Shown here: positions 8,749 to 17,452 of the stretch, piece by piece | Position numbering within the stretch: the first letter of the stretch is position 1 | How the letters are laid out: every line of letters starts with the position of its first letter | Origin: JALHOQ01 sp038144835 | GTDB lineage: Bacteria; Bdellovibrionota; Bdellovibrionia; Bdellovibrionales; UBA1609 | Reading direction: 5' to 3' | DNA: 60,232 nucleotides | Assembly: GCA_038144835.1 (NCBI GenBank) | Contig: JAYQON010000007.1 | Location: forward strand, 1 to 60,232 | Position numbers and translations under genes: made by a program | The notes under the pieces: model-generated | What the model was told of the DNA's origin: nothing | The model's database searches: none | The model's input: only the letters and a program-made list of their open reading frames with translations

Positions 8749-10056
8749 CTAAATCATGTCCAGCATGAGCTGGCTTGGGTTCTCAATACGCGACACAAAC
8801 GACTTCATAAAATTGGCCGCCACAGCACCGTCAATCAAACGGTGATCACAAGTGATTGTGAAGTTCATGACCTGACTGCGCACAAATTCAGTACCATTCC
8901 AAAGCGGTTTGTCCTGAAGCTTATAAACACCCAGAATCGCCACCTCAGGATGATTAATAATCGGCGTTGCGTATACGCCGCCGACACTTCCAATGTTGGT
9001 GATGGTGATAGTGGCGCCACGCATTTCTTCAAGCGCCAGCTTGCCCTCTCGCGCTTTCACTGCAAGTTGGTTGATCTCCTGAGAGATCTGTAAAACTGTC
9101 TTGAAATCCGCATTTTTGACAACGGGAACAACCAGGCCATTCGGCGTATCAGCCGCAAAGCCAACATTGAAGTAGCGCTTGTGCACAATTTCGCCAGCCT
9201 GATCATCAATACTCGCGTTGAACATCGGAAATTCACGGCAAGTTGCAATCAGTGCTTTCATGATAAAAGGCAAATAGGTCACTTTAACGCCATACTTTTC
9301 AGCCGCGTCTTTAGCCTGTGCACGCAAACGAACGAGGTCATCGACACGTGCTTCTTCCATCAATGTGAAATGCGGAATAATTTGTTTTGCCATTTGAAGA
9401 TTTTCGGCAATTTTCTTACGCACACCTCTCAGCGGAATCCGTTCCTCCATTGCACCCGACGGCGACACCACTGCCGGACGTGGAATCTCTTTCGTTAGTG
9501 CGCGCAAGGACTGGTCTACAGGAGCAGAGATCTTAAGGCTCTTGGCTTTAACGACATCTTCACGGGTCACTCGCCCAGAGAGCCCCGATCCTTGCAATTG
9601 ATTGATATCAACGCCCGTTTCACGTGCTAACCGACGAGTGGCAGGAGTTGCCAGAACTTGGCTCTCTGCCGCCGGTGGATAAAAGTCCATGCCTGCTCCG
9701 CCCGTCGCGCTCGTCTCCACCGCAGAAGATGCAATCGCAGCCACTGGCTTCGCCGCTGACATCGAAACATCTGCTGGTTTGGGTGATGTGGGAGCAGCCT
9801 TGGCTGCGGTTGCTCCCTCCGTTTCAAGCACTGCGATAACAGTTTCAATTGGAATTACATCACCTTCTTTGAATTTGAATTCTTTCACGGTACCAGCAAA
9901 AGGGGTCGGGACCTCCACCGTGGCCTTATCGGTCATAAGCTCGGCGATGGGTTGATCAGCCTTAACTTTGTCGCCAATATTAACGAGCCACTTGACCAGC
10001 TCGCCTTCGGTCACGCCTTCACCAACATCGGGAAGTTTTACATTCTGAGTTGCCAT
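8749..10056 (-). CDS. 2-oxoacid dehydrogenase dihydrolipoamide acyltransferase (E2)
   Basis: This 435-residue E2 has one lipoyl domain (Lys44 in TDKATVEV), an Ala/Pro-rich linker, a peripheral-subunit binding domain (about 145-180, ATPATRRLARETG) and the catalytic domain ending with the active-site DHRLIDG. The start at 10056 (MATQNVKL) is chosen because AGGGGG precedes it and it avoids overlapping lipA; the frame could extend 11 codons upstream. E2 proteins of this single-lipoyl layout usually work with heterotetrameric E1, yet the only E1 seen here (25043-27838) is of the homodimeric type. Pyruvate or a branched-chain oxoacid are both possible substrates. Confidence 0.93.
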   Translation of the reverse strand: MATQNVKLPDVGEGVTEGELVKWLVNIGDKVKADQPIAELMTDKATVEVPTPFAGTVKEFKFKEGDVIPIETVIAVLETEGATAAKAAPTSPKPADVSMSAAKPVAAIASSAVETSATGGAGMDFYPPAAESQVLATPATRRLARETGVDINQLQGSGLSGRVTREDVVKAKSLKISAPVDQSLRALTKEIPRPAVVSPSGAMEERIPLRGVRKKIAENLQMAKQIIPHFTLMEEARVDDLVRLRAQAKDAAEKYGVKVTYLPFIMKALIATCREFPMFNASIDDQAGEIVHKRYFNVGFAADTPNGLVVPVVKNADFKTVLQISQEINQLAVKAREGKLALEEMRGATITITNIGSVGGVYATPIINHPEVAILGVYKLQDKPLWNGTEFVRSQVMNFTITCDHRLIDGAVAANFMKSFVSRIENPSQLMLDMI

Positions 10057-10057
10057 T

Positions 10058-10981
10058 TTATATGCCCCCTTCGGCTTTACGTTTTTCAATTACACCTTTC
10101 ATAAAAAACTCTCCGGCACGATAAGAACTGCGGACTAGAGGCCCGCTAGCCACATACAAAAAGCCCATGCCCTCAGCTTCGGCCTGCCACTCTTTGAAAC
10201 GCTCCGGAGTAATGAACGACTCCACAGGCAAATGCCGCTTTTGTGGCTGTAAGTATTGACCAAAAGTCACTACATCACAATCAACCGATCTTAGATCGCG
10301 CAGACATTGGCGGACTTCTTCATCCGTTTCACCTAAGCCCAACATGATTGATGATTTAGTGTACCGAGTGTTGTCTCTTGCCTTCACAAATTCTAAAACG
10401 TCCAAGGACTGCCGATAACCCGCGCGTGGATCTCGCACTTTCGAAGTTAATCTTTCTACAGTCTCCACGTTATGCGCAAAAACATCGGGCCCAGCATCCA
10501 CGACTTGCGCAATACATTCGCGCTCACCTTTGAAATCAGGAGTGAGAACTTCAATGATCAACTTGCTATCCAGATTTTTCAACAAACGCACCGTCTGCGC
10601 AAAATGTTGGGAACCCTGATCTGGCAAATCATCGCGGTCGACGCTGGTGAGAACGAGATAATCAAGACCCATTTGGCTGACCGCATGCGCCACCTTGCTC
10701 GGCTCTTCCGGATCAAGAACACCCTTTGGATTTCCAGTTTTAACATTGCAAAAACGGCAACCCCGTGTGCAAACCTCACCCATCAGCATGATCGTGGCCG
10801 TGCCCCCACCCCAGCACTCACCAATGTTGGGGCATTGAGCCTCCTGACAAACTGTGGCCAGGTTCAGATCTTTGAACATTTCTTTCAACTGCATATAGCG
10901 TTCACCGGCTGGCGCGCGCATCTTGATCCAAGTAGGTTTCGGCAGCCTTTTGCGAGGAGCCTTAACTACAACCTCAGACAT
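10058..10981 (-). CDS. lipA: Lipoyl synthase
   Basis: This 307-residue radical-SAM enzyme inserts two sulfurs into protein-bound octanoate. Both iron-sulfur cluster motifs are intact: CQEAQCPNIGEC (auxiliary cluster, Cx4Cx5C) and CTRGCRFC (Cx3Cx2C). The C-terminal VRSSYRAGE carries the R-S-S-Y motif. The start at 10981 follows an AGGAG; the frame continues 28 codons upstream without family similarity. It is the first gene of the operon and diverges from sfsA across a 108-base gap. Confidence 0.96.
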   Translation of the reverse strand: MSEVVVKAPRKRLPKPTWIKMRAPAGERYMQLKEMFKDLNLATVCQEAQCPNIGECWGGGTATIMLMGEVCTRGCRFCNVKTGNPKGVLDPEEPSKVAHAVSQMGLDYLVLTSVDRDDLPDQGSQHFAQTVRLLKNLDSKLIIEVLTPDFKGERECIAQVVDAGPDVFAHNVETVERLTSKVRDPRAGYRQSLDVLEFVKARDNTRYTKSSIMLGLGETDEEVRQCLRDLRSVDCDVVTFGQYLQPQKRHLPVESFITPERFKEWQAEAEGMGFLYVASGPLVRSSYRAGEFFMKGVIEKRKAEGGI

Positions 10982-11089
10982 GGGGACTCCTAAAGAATTA
11001 TTGATTATGTTTTTAGTCATTCGAGTTGGAAAAGTCATTGGCGCAATGCAGAATGAGACATCCAAAACAATAGTTTAACTTTTCCTCCG

Positions 11090-11809
11090 ATGCAATTCCA
11101 AGATCCTCCAAAGTCAGCCGAATTTTTGAAGCGCTACAAACGTTTTTTCGCTGATGTAAGGCTTAAAAACGAAGTCATAGTCGCCCATGTTCCCAACACC
11201 GGTAGCCTAAAAGGTTGTCTGCTTGAGGGGGCCGACTGTGTTGTGACTGAGTCTTGCGACCCTGCTCGCAAGCTGAAAGCCACGCTGCAACTGGTGCGAA
11301 CCCCCACGTCCTGGGTGGGAGTGAACACGAACCTACCCAACCTCCTCGCGCAAGAAGCCTGGGAGTCTGGTCTAATTGAGGACTGGCGACCATTCAAAGC
11401 CTTGCGCCGTGAATACAAAATATCTGCTGAGAGCCGAATTGACCTAGCACTGGCTCCTTCGTCCGAGCAACTCACCAACAAAAAGGACCTTTATTTTGTG
11501 GAAATAAAGAATGTGACTTATGCTGATCAAGGTACGGCATTGTTCCCTGATGCGGTGACCACGCGGGGACAAAAGCATTTGTCCGATTTGATTCACTTAC
11601 GCCAATCAGGCTTTGGAGCCGAAATTCTATTTGTGATTCAACGTCAAGATTGCAGCCGATTCGCTCCTGCTGACGATATTGATCCAGAGTATGGCCGTCG
11701 CCTACGCGCGGCCCACTCCGCAGGGGTTCGCTTACGGGCATTGGTCTGCGATATTCAACCCGAATCTGGAATTTGTCTCACATCCACCGAATTACCTATC
11801 GAGCTCTAA
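11090..11809 (+). CDS. sfsA: SfsA family protein (DNA/RNA nuclease SfsA)
   Basis: The 239-residue protein matches SfsA along its length: HVPNTGSLKGCL, VGVNTNLPN, the nuclease-like VEIKNVTY, and FPDAVTTRGQKHL. The E-x-K near residue 141 is part of the PD-(D/E)xK-like core. E. coli SfsA was named for stimulating maltose fermentation and has been linked to nucleic-acid binding; its role here is unknown. No Shine-Dalgarno is visible before the ATG. It is a single gene, followed by the terminator of the convergent dsbA-like gene. Confidence 0.93.
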   Translation: MQFQDPPKSAEFLKRYKRFFADVRLKNEVIVAHVPNTGSLKGCLLEGADCVVTESCDPARKLKATLQLVRTPTSWVGVNTNLPNLLAQEAWESGLIEDWRPFKALRREYKISAESRIDLALAPSSEQLTNKKDLYFVEIKNVTYADQGTALFPDAVTTRGQKHLSDLIHLRQSGFGAEILFVIQRQDCSRFAPADDIDPEYGRRLRAAHSAGVRLRALVCDIQPESGICLTSTELPIEL

Positions 11810-11869
11810 GCTCGAAATTTGAGCCAGACTCACTGGCTTTAGAGTATTTGACAACTAGTCTAGATAACC

Positions 11870-11901
11870 CCAAAAAAAAACGGCCCGGTTACCCGGGCCG
11901 T
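11870..11901 (-). terminator. Rho-independent terminator of the DsbA-like gene
   Basis: A perfect nine-base-pair GC-rich stem (ACGGCCCGG with CCGGGCCGT, four-base loop) is followed on the minus strand by nine consecutive T. On the plus strand no T-run follows, so it acts on the minus-strand gene ending at 11935. Confidence 0.93.
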
Positions 11902-11934
11902 CTGAAAACAGCATTGTTGGGAAAAGCGTTGTCA

Positions 11935-12714
11935 CTAACCGCCCTTATTGAGGTGGCGATCAATGATCTTTTTGAATTCCGGAGGCGGATAAGCGCCCTT
12001 CAACGACACACCGTTGATCAGGAAGCCGGGAGTTCCGGAAAATTCGAATTTCTTCGCTTCTTCCATGTCCGCGGCAATGCGCTTTTGCACATCCTCGGAA
12101 TTCATATCCTTTTCAACTCTCTTTAGGTCCGCACCGACCTTTTTGGCGATATCTTTAAGAAACTTTTCACCGCCCTGATTTAGTCCCTGTTGATTATTGA
12201 AAATCTCATCGTGAAACTTCTCAGCTTTTTTATGGTCCTGCTTGGCGATAGCCTCAAAGTACTTAGCTGCAGGCATTGCCATCGGGTGAAAATCCAAGGG
12301 TAAGTGTTTGAATACTACCCGGACTTTATCACCATAATCCTGCATAATAGTTTTTACCGTCTGGTAACCGCGAGCACAGTAAGGACACTGAAAATCAGAA
12401 TATTCGATAATTGTAACTGGTGCATTTTTACTACCAAAAATCACGCGACCTTCTTCAACAACCGGCTGCTTAGGGCTCTTAAACTCTTCCTCTAAGCGAG
12501 TTTGTTCTTCTTTGGCTTCATCTTCGCGAGCCGTCTCTTGTGCCGTGCGCACAGCCTCGTTAACGACTTCAACAAACTTCTTCGGATTGTTCTTTATCGC
12601 ATTAAAAACAATATCAGGATTTTCTTGTATCGTTTTTTCAAGTTGCTGCTTCGAAGTGCAACCGGCCGCCGAGAGCAGGGCCACCAACATCAACAGTAGG
12701 GAAGGCTTTTTCAA
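11935..12714 (-). CDS. DsbA-family thioredoxin-fold lipoprotein
   Basis: The 259-residue protein has a lipobox (SAAGC, Cys19), a charged coiled linker (about 20-85) and a DsbA-like domain with active site CPYC (110-113) and the cis-Pro loop SGTPGF. It should be a membrane-tethered periplasmic thiol oxidoreductase that forms or isomerises disulfides. The helical insertion between the CPYC and cis-Pro regions is typical of DsbA/BdbD proteins. The start codon is TTG after AAAGGAG. It is a single gene with its own strong terminator. No DsbB is nearby. Confidence 0.9.
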   Translation of the reverse strand: MKKPSLLLMLVALLSAAGCTSKQQLEKTIQENPDIVFNAIKNNPKKFVEVVNEAVRTAQETAREDEAKEEQTRLEEEFKSPKQPVVEEGRVIFGSKNAPVTIIEYSDFQCPYCARGYQTVKTIMQDYGDKVRVVFKHLPLDFHPMAMPAAKYFEAIAKQDHKKAEKFHDEIFNNQQGLNQGGEKFLKDIAKKVGADLKRVEKDMNSEDVQKRIAADMEEAKKFEFSGTPGFLINGVSLKGAYPPPEFKKIIDRHLNKGG

Positions 12715-12860
12715 GGGGAACTCCTTTTTAATTCGTTAACTAACCGCCATTCTGACACAGAGAAATTCAAGAGAGAAGCCATCTTATCGAAATTTAAAAG
12801 AGTTTATAGCTAGGTTTACGCGGCGTGGACAAAAGCCAAAGGTCGTGTAAAATTTCAAAT

Positions 12861-13472
12861 ATGAAAAACCATTATCTTCAGCTCGCCCTATGTGTGGCCC
12901 TAATAATTCTTAGTTCCTCAGTTCATGCAGCGAACTACAAATATAGCGAGCTTATGATCAAAGACTACGATGAAATGCTCGCAATGGTTCAAGTATTTAC
13001 GCAAAAGGCCCAAAACATCCTCTCTAACTCAGAAAACAGTGGCGAGTCTGAAGCCATAGAACATCTACGGGAAGCCATGCGGCTCATCTATTCACGCCCA
13101 GATTCAGACAATATGGTCGCCAAGCTCATCCCCGAGATTCGTCGTGAGTTGGTCAATTTCTCAGCCTTTGAAGACTCTGTCTCCATCATCTCGTCAGAAG
13201 CTCTCGCGAATGTTAAGAACACCAAAGCGGCACTCAGCGTTCAAGCAACATCCCTGTTTATTCTGGAAAATATTCTTGCGCAGATTCAACCAGAAATAGG
13301 TACTAAACCAGCGCTGCGCCGAATCGCCGAGTCCATTCGTGATGCTAATATTCAAGTTTCCCTTGATATAATCAAAGAACGTAAGACGCGCGGGATGTTC
13401 AAAACCCCTAATCCTTCAGAAATCGCCCAAAGTATGCTCAAGAAGGTCACACCTTCAAAATCTAAAAAGTAG
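12861..13472 (+). CDS. Exported protein of unknown function
   Basis: From the ATG at 12861 the product has 203 residues with a clear signal peptide (cleavage after VHA, about residue 23). The mature part is entirely helical, Ala/Glu/Lys-rich and ends in a basic tail (KKVTPSKSKK). A 12-codon upstream extension to a GTG is possible but would bury the signal peptide. A TAAAAT box lies seven bases before the ATG and no Shine-Dalgarno is seen. No known domain is recognised. The 3' end overlaps the convergent gene by 11 bases. Confidence 0.7.
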   Translation: MKNHYLQLALCVALIILSSSVHAANYKYSELMIKDYDEMLAMVQVFTQKAQNILSNSENSGESEAIEHLREAMRLIYSRPDSDNMVAKLIPEIRRELVNFSAFEDSVSIISSEALANVKNTKAALSVQATSLFILENILAQIQPEIGTKPALRRIAESIRDANIQVSLDIIKERKTRGMFKTPNPSEIAQSMLKKVTPSKSKK

Positions 13473-13986
13473 ACTCTGCCTCTCTCTGCAGAATGAACTT
13501 GTACTCAAGCGCGACCCCAGGACTCTCTTGCATGCGGATCAGGATCTCATTTTGACCTGGTTGCAAAGGGATGTAATCGGTCGTCAGATTCTCCGATGAC
13601 ATTGCACTAAAAACCGTGGCGGTGTGACCGTTGGCCAGATTACGGACGGAAATTTTCTCTGCATCACGTTTTCCCAAACACGGGCGGCCAGAGAGACGCA
13701 CCCAGCGACTTCTGACTCGACGTTCAGGAGCATCGCGCAAATCCCAACACCGCATTTCCAAAGTATCCATACGGATGGGCTCAGTGATCCGTGTTTCTCC
13801 ACCAAAAACATTGTGCGGAAGTTCTGACGGCAAACTCGCGGGCAAACGCACTAACGAAGTCAGCGGATCAATGACAGGGGCATCGGGCCGGGTAGCAAAC
13901 AAAAAGCTAATAAAGACCCAAGAAGTGCCCATGAGCACCACTAAGGTTATCTTTAAAAGTGCCAATTGCACCTGGTTTCGATCCAT
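13462..13986 (-). CDS. Membrane-anchored protein of unknown function
   Basis: The 174-residue protein has one N-terminal membrane helix (about 9-31) without a cleavage site, then a Pro-rich linker and a domain of about 130 residues rich in beta strands. It has two Cys (in MRCWDL and RPCLG) that could form a disulfide. The C-terminal half (PLQPGQNEILIRM) reads like an immunoglobulin-like or carbohydrate-binding beta-sandwich, but no family is recognised. It is probably anchored in the inner membrane facing the periplasm. Confidence 0.6.
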   Translation of the reverse strand: MDRNQVQLALLKITLVVLMGTSWVFISFLFATRPDAPVIDPLTSLVRLPASLPSELPHNVFGGETRITEPIRMDTLEMRCWDLRDAPERRVRSRWVRLSGRPCLGKRDAEKISVRNLANGHTATVFSAMSSENLTTDYIPLQPGQNEILIRMQESPGVALEYKFILQREAESTF

Positions 13987-14086
13987 ACGAGCTCATCGGC
14001 AAAATCGCGTCGAGAGCGAATGAGCGAAAATCCAGTTTTGTCTTAAGGTCTAAAATTGAAACGTCTTGCTTTGAGACATACGCCGC

Positions 14087-14908
14087 TCAATTGGTCCAAG
14101 AAAAACCTAAGAGTAGCAAATCCTGCTGAACCGTCGGCCCCGCCTTCAGTGTGTCTTTGGATGCTGTAACGGAAGCGCTCAAACTTTGCGACATACGCCG
14201 CGAAAAAACCAGTTGATAAATTCCATCTTCACTTTTGTGAACAAAACTTCCGCGAACTCGAGGCGTAAAACCATAGCCGAATGTATAAATCACTTCCTCA
14301 GGTTTAGAAATAACGCCATTCATCTGAACGCGCACTCGAGATTCAACTTCATAGGGGTTATCTAAACGAATATCCATGCTTGGGCCTGCAAAATTGTATT
14401 TCCAATGGATCTTATAGCCTTTGCGCACTTCCATATTGAGATTACTTACTTTGTCTTTAAATTCATACACGGGGCGGATATCGGGATCATTTTTGGCCCA
14501 ATTATCGATGTGATACTCAGTCAATCGACGACCCATATACTCGGCAAATTGACGCTGATAGGTCTGGTACTGTTGAAGCGTGACGTTACGATCGGTGAAA
14601 TACTTGTATTCGTCGTACTGACCGGGAGAGTTGATCACTTGCTCTGCTTGAGTCTGTCCAAAGCGATACTGATACTGCTGTTGAAATTCGCGCGTGAGTT
14701 TTTCATTGACGATGATTTCACTCAGCGGCTTGCGCGGATCTTTAGGTCGCTCCAGCATGACCATTTCTATATCGCGTCGGTTTTTTTCTTCCTGCACATC
14801 AAAAACATAGCCATAATGCGCTCCAAAAGGTTGCGCCTCGTCGGGAGCTTCGGCGAGGCTAAAATGCGGCAACAAGGTGACTAATATGGCAGCGCGCCAA
14901 GGGCCCAT
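14087..14908 (-). CDS. Exported protein of unknown function
   Basis: The 273-residue protein has a signal peptide cleaved after SLA (about residue 19). The first half is charged and Gln/Tyr-rich (REFQQQYQYRFG, LQQYQTYQRQFAEY), probably helical. The second half is beta-rich (VRVQMNGVIS, FTPRVRGSF, GIYQLVFSRRMS) and ends in LLLLGFSWTN, a terminal aromatic strand suggestive of an outer-membrane protein. No family is recognised. It has a Shine-Dalgarno (AAGGA) and an extended -10 promoter. Confidence 0.65.
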   Translation of the reverse strand: MGPWRAAILVTLLPHFSLAEAPDEAQPFGAHYGYVFDVQEEKNRRDIEMVMLERPKDPRKPLSEIIVNEKLTREFQQQYQYRFGQTQAEQVINSPGQYDEYKYFTDRNVTLQQYQTYQRQFAEYMGRRLTEYHIDNWAKNDPDIRPVYEFKDKVSNLNMEVRKGYKIHWKYNFAGPSMDIRLDNPYEVESRVRVQMNGVISKPEEVIYTFGYGFTPRVRGSFVHKSEDGIYQLVFSRRMSQSLSASVTASKDTLKAGPTVQQDLLLLGFSWTN

Positions 14909-14931
14909 AGAGTCCTTTCAAGAACTCATTT

Positions 14932-14940
14932 ATTATAACA
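14932..14940 (-). promoter_or_regulatory. Extended -10 promoter of the 14087-14908 gene
   Basis: On the minus strand the site reads TGTTATAAT, a perfect TGnTATAAT extended -10 element. The expected transcription start is near 14925, leaving a short leader that contains AAGGA before the ATG at 14908. No clear -35 is present, as expected for extended -10 promoters. Confidence 0.55.
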
Positions 14941-14957
14941 TAAATATCTGAAATCCT

Positions 14958-14987
14958 TTGACTGTGTCTTAACTTGAGACATTTATA
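14958..14987 (+). promoter_or_regulatory. Probable promoter of the 14993 gene and downstream pssA-asd operon
   Basis: TTGACT and TTTATA are separated by 18 bases. The -10 ends five bases before the ATG at 14993, so transcription would begin at or next to the start codon. There is no Shine-Dalgarno. Confidence 0.45.
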
Positions 14988-14992
14988 GAGCC

Positions 14993-15619
14993 ATGTCCTT
15001 AAGAGCTCGCAATGAGGCCCACCTGATCCGCCGCATTTGGCATTTTTGCGGTGTCATGGCGATGTTCGCCTTTTACTGTTTTGTATCTCAAAAACAGGCG
15101 TTGACCACGGCGCTCGTAGTTTCCTCTGTCATGATTTCACTCGACGTGGTCAGGCTTTATATCCCTAAATTTAATCGCTTTTTTATTTGGCTTTTTCGCC
15201 GCATTATTCGTGATAGCGAGACCCACAGAATTTCGGGCATCTCGTTTATGCTCGTGGGTGTGACTCTCATCGTGTTTGCCTTTCCCAAAAACGTAGTACT
15301 CCTCACGCTGCTTTTCGTGGCGTTGGCCGATCCTATGGCCAGCGAAATCGGTATTCGCTTCGGCAAAGACAAATTGATAGGTCAAAAATCCCTACAAGGC
15401 AGTCTTGCAGCGTTTTGCACATGCTTTGTGCTCGCTTTGGGTTTTTTTATTTATTTCGATCTCATGCGGGAACGCTTGTTCATCGTTTCTCTTTTGGCGG
15501 GAATAATAGGTGCATTTTCAGAACTTGTGCCTATCGGCAAACTAGATGATAACTTTGTATTCCCGGTGTTGAGTGCAATTTTGTTGACCGGGTTAATGAT
15601 TATTTTTGGAGGTCTGTAA
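14993..15619 (+). CDS. Dolichol/phytol-kinase-like (SEC59/VTE5 type) membrane protein
   Basis: The 208-residue protein has six or seven membrane helices. It contains the family pattern of a DPMAS motif, a GKDKLIGQKSLQGS loop and a terminal KLDDNFVFPV, which match CTP-dependent polyprenol, phytol and diacylglycerol kinases (COG0170) and the neighbouring CTP-transferase fold. A lipid phosphotransferase role fits its place directly upstream of pssA, two bases apart. The substrate (polyprenol, diacylglycerol or another alcohol) cannot be decided here. Confidence 0.75.
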   Translation: MSLRARNEAHLIRRIWHFCGVMAMFAFYCFVSQKQALTTALVVSSVMISLDVVRLYIPKFNRFFIWLFRRIIRDSETHRISGISFMLVGVTLIVFAFPKNVVLLTLLFVALADPMASEIGIRFGKDKLIGQKSLQGSLAAFCTCFVLALGFFIYFDLMRERLFIVSLLAGIIGAFSELVPIGKLDDNFVFPVLSAILLTGLMIIFGGL

Positions 15620-15621
15620 AA

Positions 15622-16434
15622 ATGCAGGCACCTGTTGACTCTCTTCCGACTCGACGCCGCGTGGGTATGTACATCTACGTATTGCCGAACCTGCTCACCA
15701 CGGTGAATATGTTCTTCGGCTTTTTCGCAATCATTTACTCAATCAACGGAAACTTTACCTGGGCCGCCTACGCGATCGTGATTGCTGCTATCTTCGATCA
15801 ACTCGATGGCCGAGTGGCACGTATCACCAACGCCACTAGCCGCTTTGGCGCCGAATATGATTCGCTGAGCGATTTGGTCAGCTTCGGACTGGCTCCGGGT
15901 CTCATGCTTTTTTTGTGGTCACTAGAACCTTTCGGCCGCATCGGCTGGCTCGCCAGCTTTTTCTACGTGGCTTGTGGAGCTTTGCGTTTAGCCCGTTTTA
16001 ACGTGCAAAGTAGTTCGGTCGAAAAAGCCTATTTCCAAGGTTTGCCTATTCCCATGGCTGCGGGCATCGTGGCCTCTTCCGTTTTGGCTTTCCAGGATCT
16101 TGAGCTCGATGCCACCCGATCCTGGGGCTTGCTCACCATGACTTTTCTGTTGGGCTTTGTGATGGTGTCTAATTTTCGTTACCGCAGTTTTAAGGATATT
16201 GATTTCCGCCATCGCTTACCCTTCAAATATCTCGTGGGTGGAGTTTTTCTTCTGATCATGGTAGCCATTCGCCCCGAAGCCACACTCTTCGTTCTATTTT
16301 TGAGTTATGCAACTCTGGGCGCCGTATTCGGAATTTGGCGCCTCGGTAGCCGTCATCCACGCAACATTAAACCTTACTCCCCCGATAACGGGGATTTGCA
16401 TGAAGTTGTAGAAGAACATGAATCGCAGTCTTAA
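15622..16434 (+). CDS. pssA: CDP-diacylglycerol-serine O-phosphatidyltransferase
   Basis: This 270-residue polytopic membrane enzyme makes phosphatidylserine from CDP-diacylglycerol and serine. The CDP-alcohol phosphotransferase motif is perfect: D62-G63, A66-R67, G76, D80 and D84. The start of the domain (LPNLLTTVNMFFGF) is typical of PssA type II. The C-terminal 30 residues are hydrophilic and extend beyond the helices. It follows the kinase-like gene and overlaps asd by 17 bases, so asd translation starts within its end. Confidence 0.93.
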   Translation: MQAPVDSLPTRRRVGMYIYVLPNLLTTVNMFFGFFAIIYSINGNFTWAAYAIVIAAIFDQLDGRVARITNATSRFGAEYDSLSDLVSFGLAPGLMLFLWSLEPFGRIGWLASFFYVACGALRLARFNVQSSSVEKAYFQGLPIPMAAGIVASSVLAFQDLELDATRSWGLLTMTFLLGFVMVSNFRYRSFKDIDFRHRLPFKYLVGGVFLLIMVAIRPEATLFVLFLSYATLGAVFGIWRLGSRHPRNIKPYSPDNGDLHEVVEEHESQS

Positions 16435-17440
16435 TGTTGGCGTTGTCGGCGCTACAGGAATGGTCGGCGAGATTTTCCTGAAACTTCTCGAAGAACGCTT
16501 TTTTCCTGTCCATCAGCTTAAGCTTTTCGCCAGTGAGCGCTCCCAAGGACAAAAGCTTGAGTTCTCAGGCCGCCAGGTTCCTATTTCTGGCTTAGAGTCC
16601 GGTTGCTTCCGGGGTCTCGATCTTGTTTTTTTCTCAAGTGGAGACGAGATTTCCGCGGAGTGGGCACCCAGGGCCGTAAATGAGGGAGCGGTGGCAGTTG
16701 ATAACTCAGCAGCTTTTCGCACGGATGCGAGCAAATTATTGATCGTTCCCGAGGTCAATGGACACTTAATCCCCAAAGGAAATGATCCCATTCTGATTGC
16801 CAATCCGAATTGCTCCACGATCCAGCTAGTTGTAGCTCTAAACCCCCTCATGAAAGACTTTGGTCTAGAATCTGTCCACGTCGCAACCTATCAGGCCGTC
16901 AGTGGCGCCGGCCGTGGTGGACAAGAGGAGCTTTCTGCTCAACTGCAAAATTGGCTCGAAAAAAAGCAACTCCACAATCCACAAGTCTTTCCACACTTAA
17001 TCGCCATGAACGCGATTCCTCAAATCGGATCATTCAATGAGAACGGATTTTGTTCAGAAGAATTAAAGATCATGCGTGAAACTAAAAAAATTTTGGGACA
17101 AACCAGTTTACGTGTGAGTGCTGTGACTGTTCGAATTCCCGCATGGAACGCTCATTCCGAGGCCGTTTGGGTAAGGCTCAAGACAGTGGCTACTAGGGAA
17201 CAAATCATCAGCAGCCTAGGCCGTCAGGCTGGACTCACAGTTCACGAATCCGCCCAAAGCTACCCCACAGCTCTTAATTGCAGTGGCAAGAATGCCGTGG
17301 CAATCGGGCGCATCCATCAGGACCTCGACGATCCACAATCGTGGATTTTCTGGGTCGTGGCAGACAATTTACGCAAAGGGGCTGCTTTAAATGGTATCCA
17401 AATCGCCGAGAGGATTTTTGACATAAACTCTACCCCATGA
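16418..17440 (+). CDS. asd: Aspartate-semialdehyde dehydrogenase
   Basis: This 340-residue enzyme reduces aspartyl phosphate to aspartate semialdehyde for lysine/diaminopimelate, threonine and methionine synthesis. The NADP-binding GATGMVG (11-17), the catalytic Cys132 in ANPNCSTIQ and the conserved QAVSGAGRGG are present, and the length is usual. It overlaps the 3' end of pssA by 17 bases and ends inside a 22-base palindrome that also carries the next start codon. Confidence 0.96.
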   Translation: MNRSLNVGVVGATGMVGEIFLKLLEERFFPVHQLKLFASERSQGQKLEFSGRQVPISGLESGCFRGLDLVFFSSGDEISAEWAPRAVNEGAVAVDNSAAFRTDASKLLIVPEVNGHLIPKGNDPILIANPNCSTIQLVVALNPLMKDFGLESVHVATYQAVSGAGRGGQEELSAQLQNWLEKKQLHNPQVFPHLIAMNAIPQIGSFNENGFCSEELKIMRETKKILGQTSLRVSAVTVRIPAWNAHSEAVWVRLKTVATREQIISSLGRQAGLTVHESAQSYPTALNCSGKNAVAIGRIHQDLDDPQSWIFWVVADNLRKGAALNGIQIAERIFDINSTP

Positions 17441-17452
17441 TGTCATGGGGTA
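17431..17452. repeat. 22-base inverted repeat across the asd stop and next start
   Basis: Two perfect ten-base arms (TACCCCATGA and TCATGGGGTA) flank a two-base centre. The asd stop codon (17438-17440) and the first ATG codons of the next gene lie inside it. Eight T follow at 17461-17468 but belong to the next coding sequence. It could slow translation or attenuate transcription between the two genes, or be a protein-binding palindrome. Confidence 0.6.

Noticed and set aside
9181..9839. Open frames of 71-105 residues on the plus strand inside the E2 gene
   Set aside because: Shadow frames of a well-supported coding region.
10472..10993. 173-residue open frame on the plus strand opposite lipA
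   Set aside because: It lies entirely over lipA in an opposite frame, its product is not protein-like in composition, and lipA is unambiguous.
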